Shown here in pieces: positions 12,891 through 13,834 of a stretch of 13,834 bases of DNA. The stretch covers positions 451,557-465,390 of the forward strand of contig NZ_GL629647.1 in the NCBI RefSeq assembly GCF_000185845.1, in the 5' to 3' direction. The DNA comes from Segatella salivae DSM 15606 (GTDB lineage Bacteria; Bacteroidota; Bacteroidia; Bacteroidales; Bacteroidaceae). Positions within the stretch are counted from its first letter, which is position 1. Each line of letters opens with the position of its first letter. Made by a program: the position numbers and the translations under genes. The notes below the pieces were generated by a model. That model did not search any database and was not told the DNA's origin. It worked only from the letters and a program-made list of their open reading frames with translations.

Positions 12891-13834
12891 CGGGCAGAAT
12901 CTGGGGAAAACTTAAAAAATCGTCGTGAAGATACAAAAAAATTCTGATATAACACCAACTTTGCCCTTTACAGAGTTCGATTTTTTACAGAGCTATCGTG
13001 AAAGATTTGCAAAAAGCGAACTTGGACGTATTCACTCCCTGCTCCCCCTAAAGGAGTTGGCAGCAGAGTATACGAACCTTAGCCATAAGAGCAAGTGAGG
13101 CAACAAGCCTCTTTTCTCGGGTAAAGGAGAAATTGCCCTAATGTTCCTTAAGTCATACACAGGTCTGTCTGACGATGGTTTGATAGAGATGTTTAACGGA
13201 AGCATCCACATGCAGATGTTCTGTGGTGTTCTGCTAGCCCCCTCCTGTCCCATCAAGGATGGAAAGATTGTAAGTGCCATACGCAATCGTCTTGGTCGCA
13301 TTCTTGACATAAATAGTTTTCAGAGCATATTGTACGCCAAATGGCAAGATTGTATCAAGGATAAAGATCTATGCTTGACGGATGCAACCTGTCATGAGAG
13401 CTACCTGCGTTTTCCTACGGATATCAAGCTGCTCTGGGAGTGTTGCCATTGGCTTCACACTCTGCTGGTCTCCGAGTGTAAACACCTTTCAGAGCGTATT
13501 CCGAGAAGCAAGTATAATAATATTGACAAGGCCAGGCTTGCATACGCCAAGCAGCGCAAGCACACAGCCTCGTCCACGCGCAAGCTCAGGAGAAGACTCC
13601 TGAAGCTCCTGTCCAAACTCCTGTCCCAATGGAATCGTCTGCGTAAATAGTACAGTCCTTGCATCTGTCTGTCGGCAGAACTAGAAAAGCGGCTGTCCGC
13701 TGTGCGTGAGGTATGCCTCCAACAGTCAGAACTATTCTCCGGTAAGGAAGTCAAGCACCATATCGTCAGCATCGACCGTCCCTATCTACGTCCCATTGTC
13801 AGGGGAAAGGAAAACAAGTGTGTAGAGTTTGGTA
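12880..13834 (+). mobile_element. Left part of a decayed insertion sequence (IS5/IS1182-like)
   Basis: The element is recognised by its transposase. The left end must lie between the stop of the GldB-like gene (12716) and the transposase start (12925). The stretch 12872-12905, with CCCCC at one side and GGGG at the other, is the only G+C-rich block there, so the end is placed near 12880 without proof. No target duplication can be checked because the right end is outside the window. Confidence 0.5.
12925..13834 (+). pseudogene. Transposase with two in-frame stop codons (DUF772 plus DDE type), 3' end outside window
   Basis: A single frame from GTG 12925 to the window edge reads as a Bacteroidetes transposase but is broken by TGA at 13096-13098 (codon 58) and TAG at 13648-13650 (codon 242). 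Codons 1-57 (KNSDITPTLPFTEFDFLQSY, then ERFAKSELGRIHSLLPL) are the usual N-terminus. The next part (GEIALMFLKSYTGLSDDGL, then FNGSIHMQMFCG) is a DUF772 unit. LCLTDATCHESY carries a likely first catalytic Asp (codon 153), and IVSIDRPYLRPIVRG after the TAG carries a likely second Asp (codon 284). The final Glu would be beyond the window. Since no frameshift is present and both stops could be single substitutions, inactivation is recent or read error is possible. The piece 13141-13650 alone could still be read as a 169-residue fragment. Confidence 0.8.

Noticed and set aside
12872..12905. CCCCC...GGGG block as a terminator or terminal inverted repeat
   Set aside because: The arms pair over only four bases with a long loop and no T run, and no second copy of the end is in the window to prove a terminal repeat.
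13455..13772. Minus-strand frame of 105 codons inside the transposase region
   Set aside because: The plus-strand frame has clear transposase motifs on both sides of the TAG, so the opposite frame is a shadow.

Overview
The window looks like a chromosome segment of a member of the Bacteroidales, most likely Prevotella-like. The evidence is the promoter style (TTTG at -33 and TAnnTTTG at -7 with a 19-20 base spacer, seen before several genes), mostly A-rich start regions without Shine-Dalgarno sites, a GldB-like lipoprotein, a DUF4861 protein, a GYF_2 (DUF4339) membrane protein, a Bacteroidetes-type tyrosine integrase and a Bacteroidetes-type insertion-sequence transposase.

Positions 1 to about 7085 are the right end of a tailed-phage prophage. 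A tight rightward late operon runs from a tail fibre protein with a self-cleaving S74 chaperone domain (5' end outside the window), through a probable tail-associated protein and two unknown small proteins, to a lysis cassette: holin, T7-lysozyme-type amidase, and a small protein with an N-terminal lipobox and a C-terminal membrane anchor, which is the layout of a unimolecular spanin. A hairpin terminator closes this operon near 4290. A new promoter (4341-4372) then starts a small accessory block of two acidic orphan proteins and an HTH plus ribbon-helix-helix-like DNA-binding protein. The integrase gene faces this block and is separated from it by a strong terminator. It sits beside tRNA-Arg(UCU), whose 3' end points into the phage, so this tRNA is the likely integration site. 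The other attachment site lies to the left, outside the window.

From 7160 on the DNA is host. A probable rightward operon holds a GYF_2 membrane protein, the tRNA methylthiotransferase MtaB and a family 2 glycosyltransferase. A leftward DUF4861 secreted protein overlaps the glycosyltransferase tail to tail. A GldB-like lipoprotein with a TTG start and its own promoter follows.

The right edge (from roughly 12880) is a decayed insertion sequence. Its transposase frame is intact in length but carries two in-frame stop codons and runs off the window. To its left lies what may be the C-terminal stub of a leftward host gene cut by the insertion.

The parts least explained by known families are the u-spanin-like lysis protein and the acidic accessory genes between the late terminator and the integrase.
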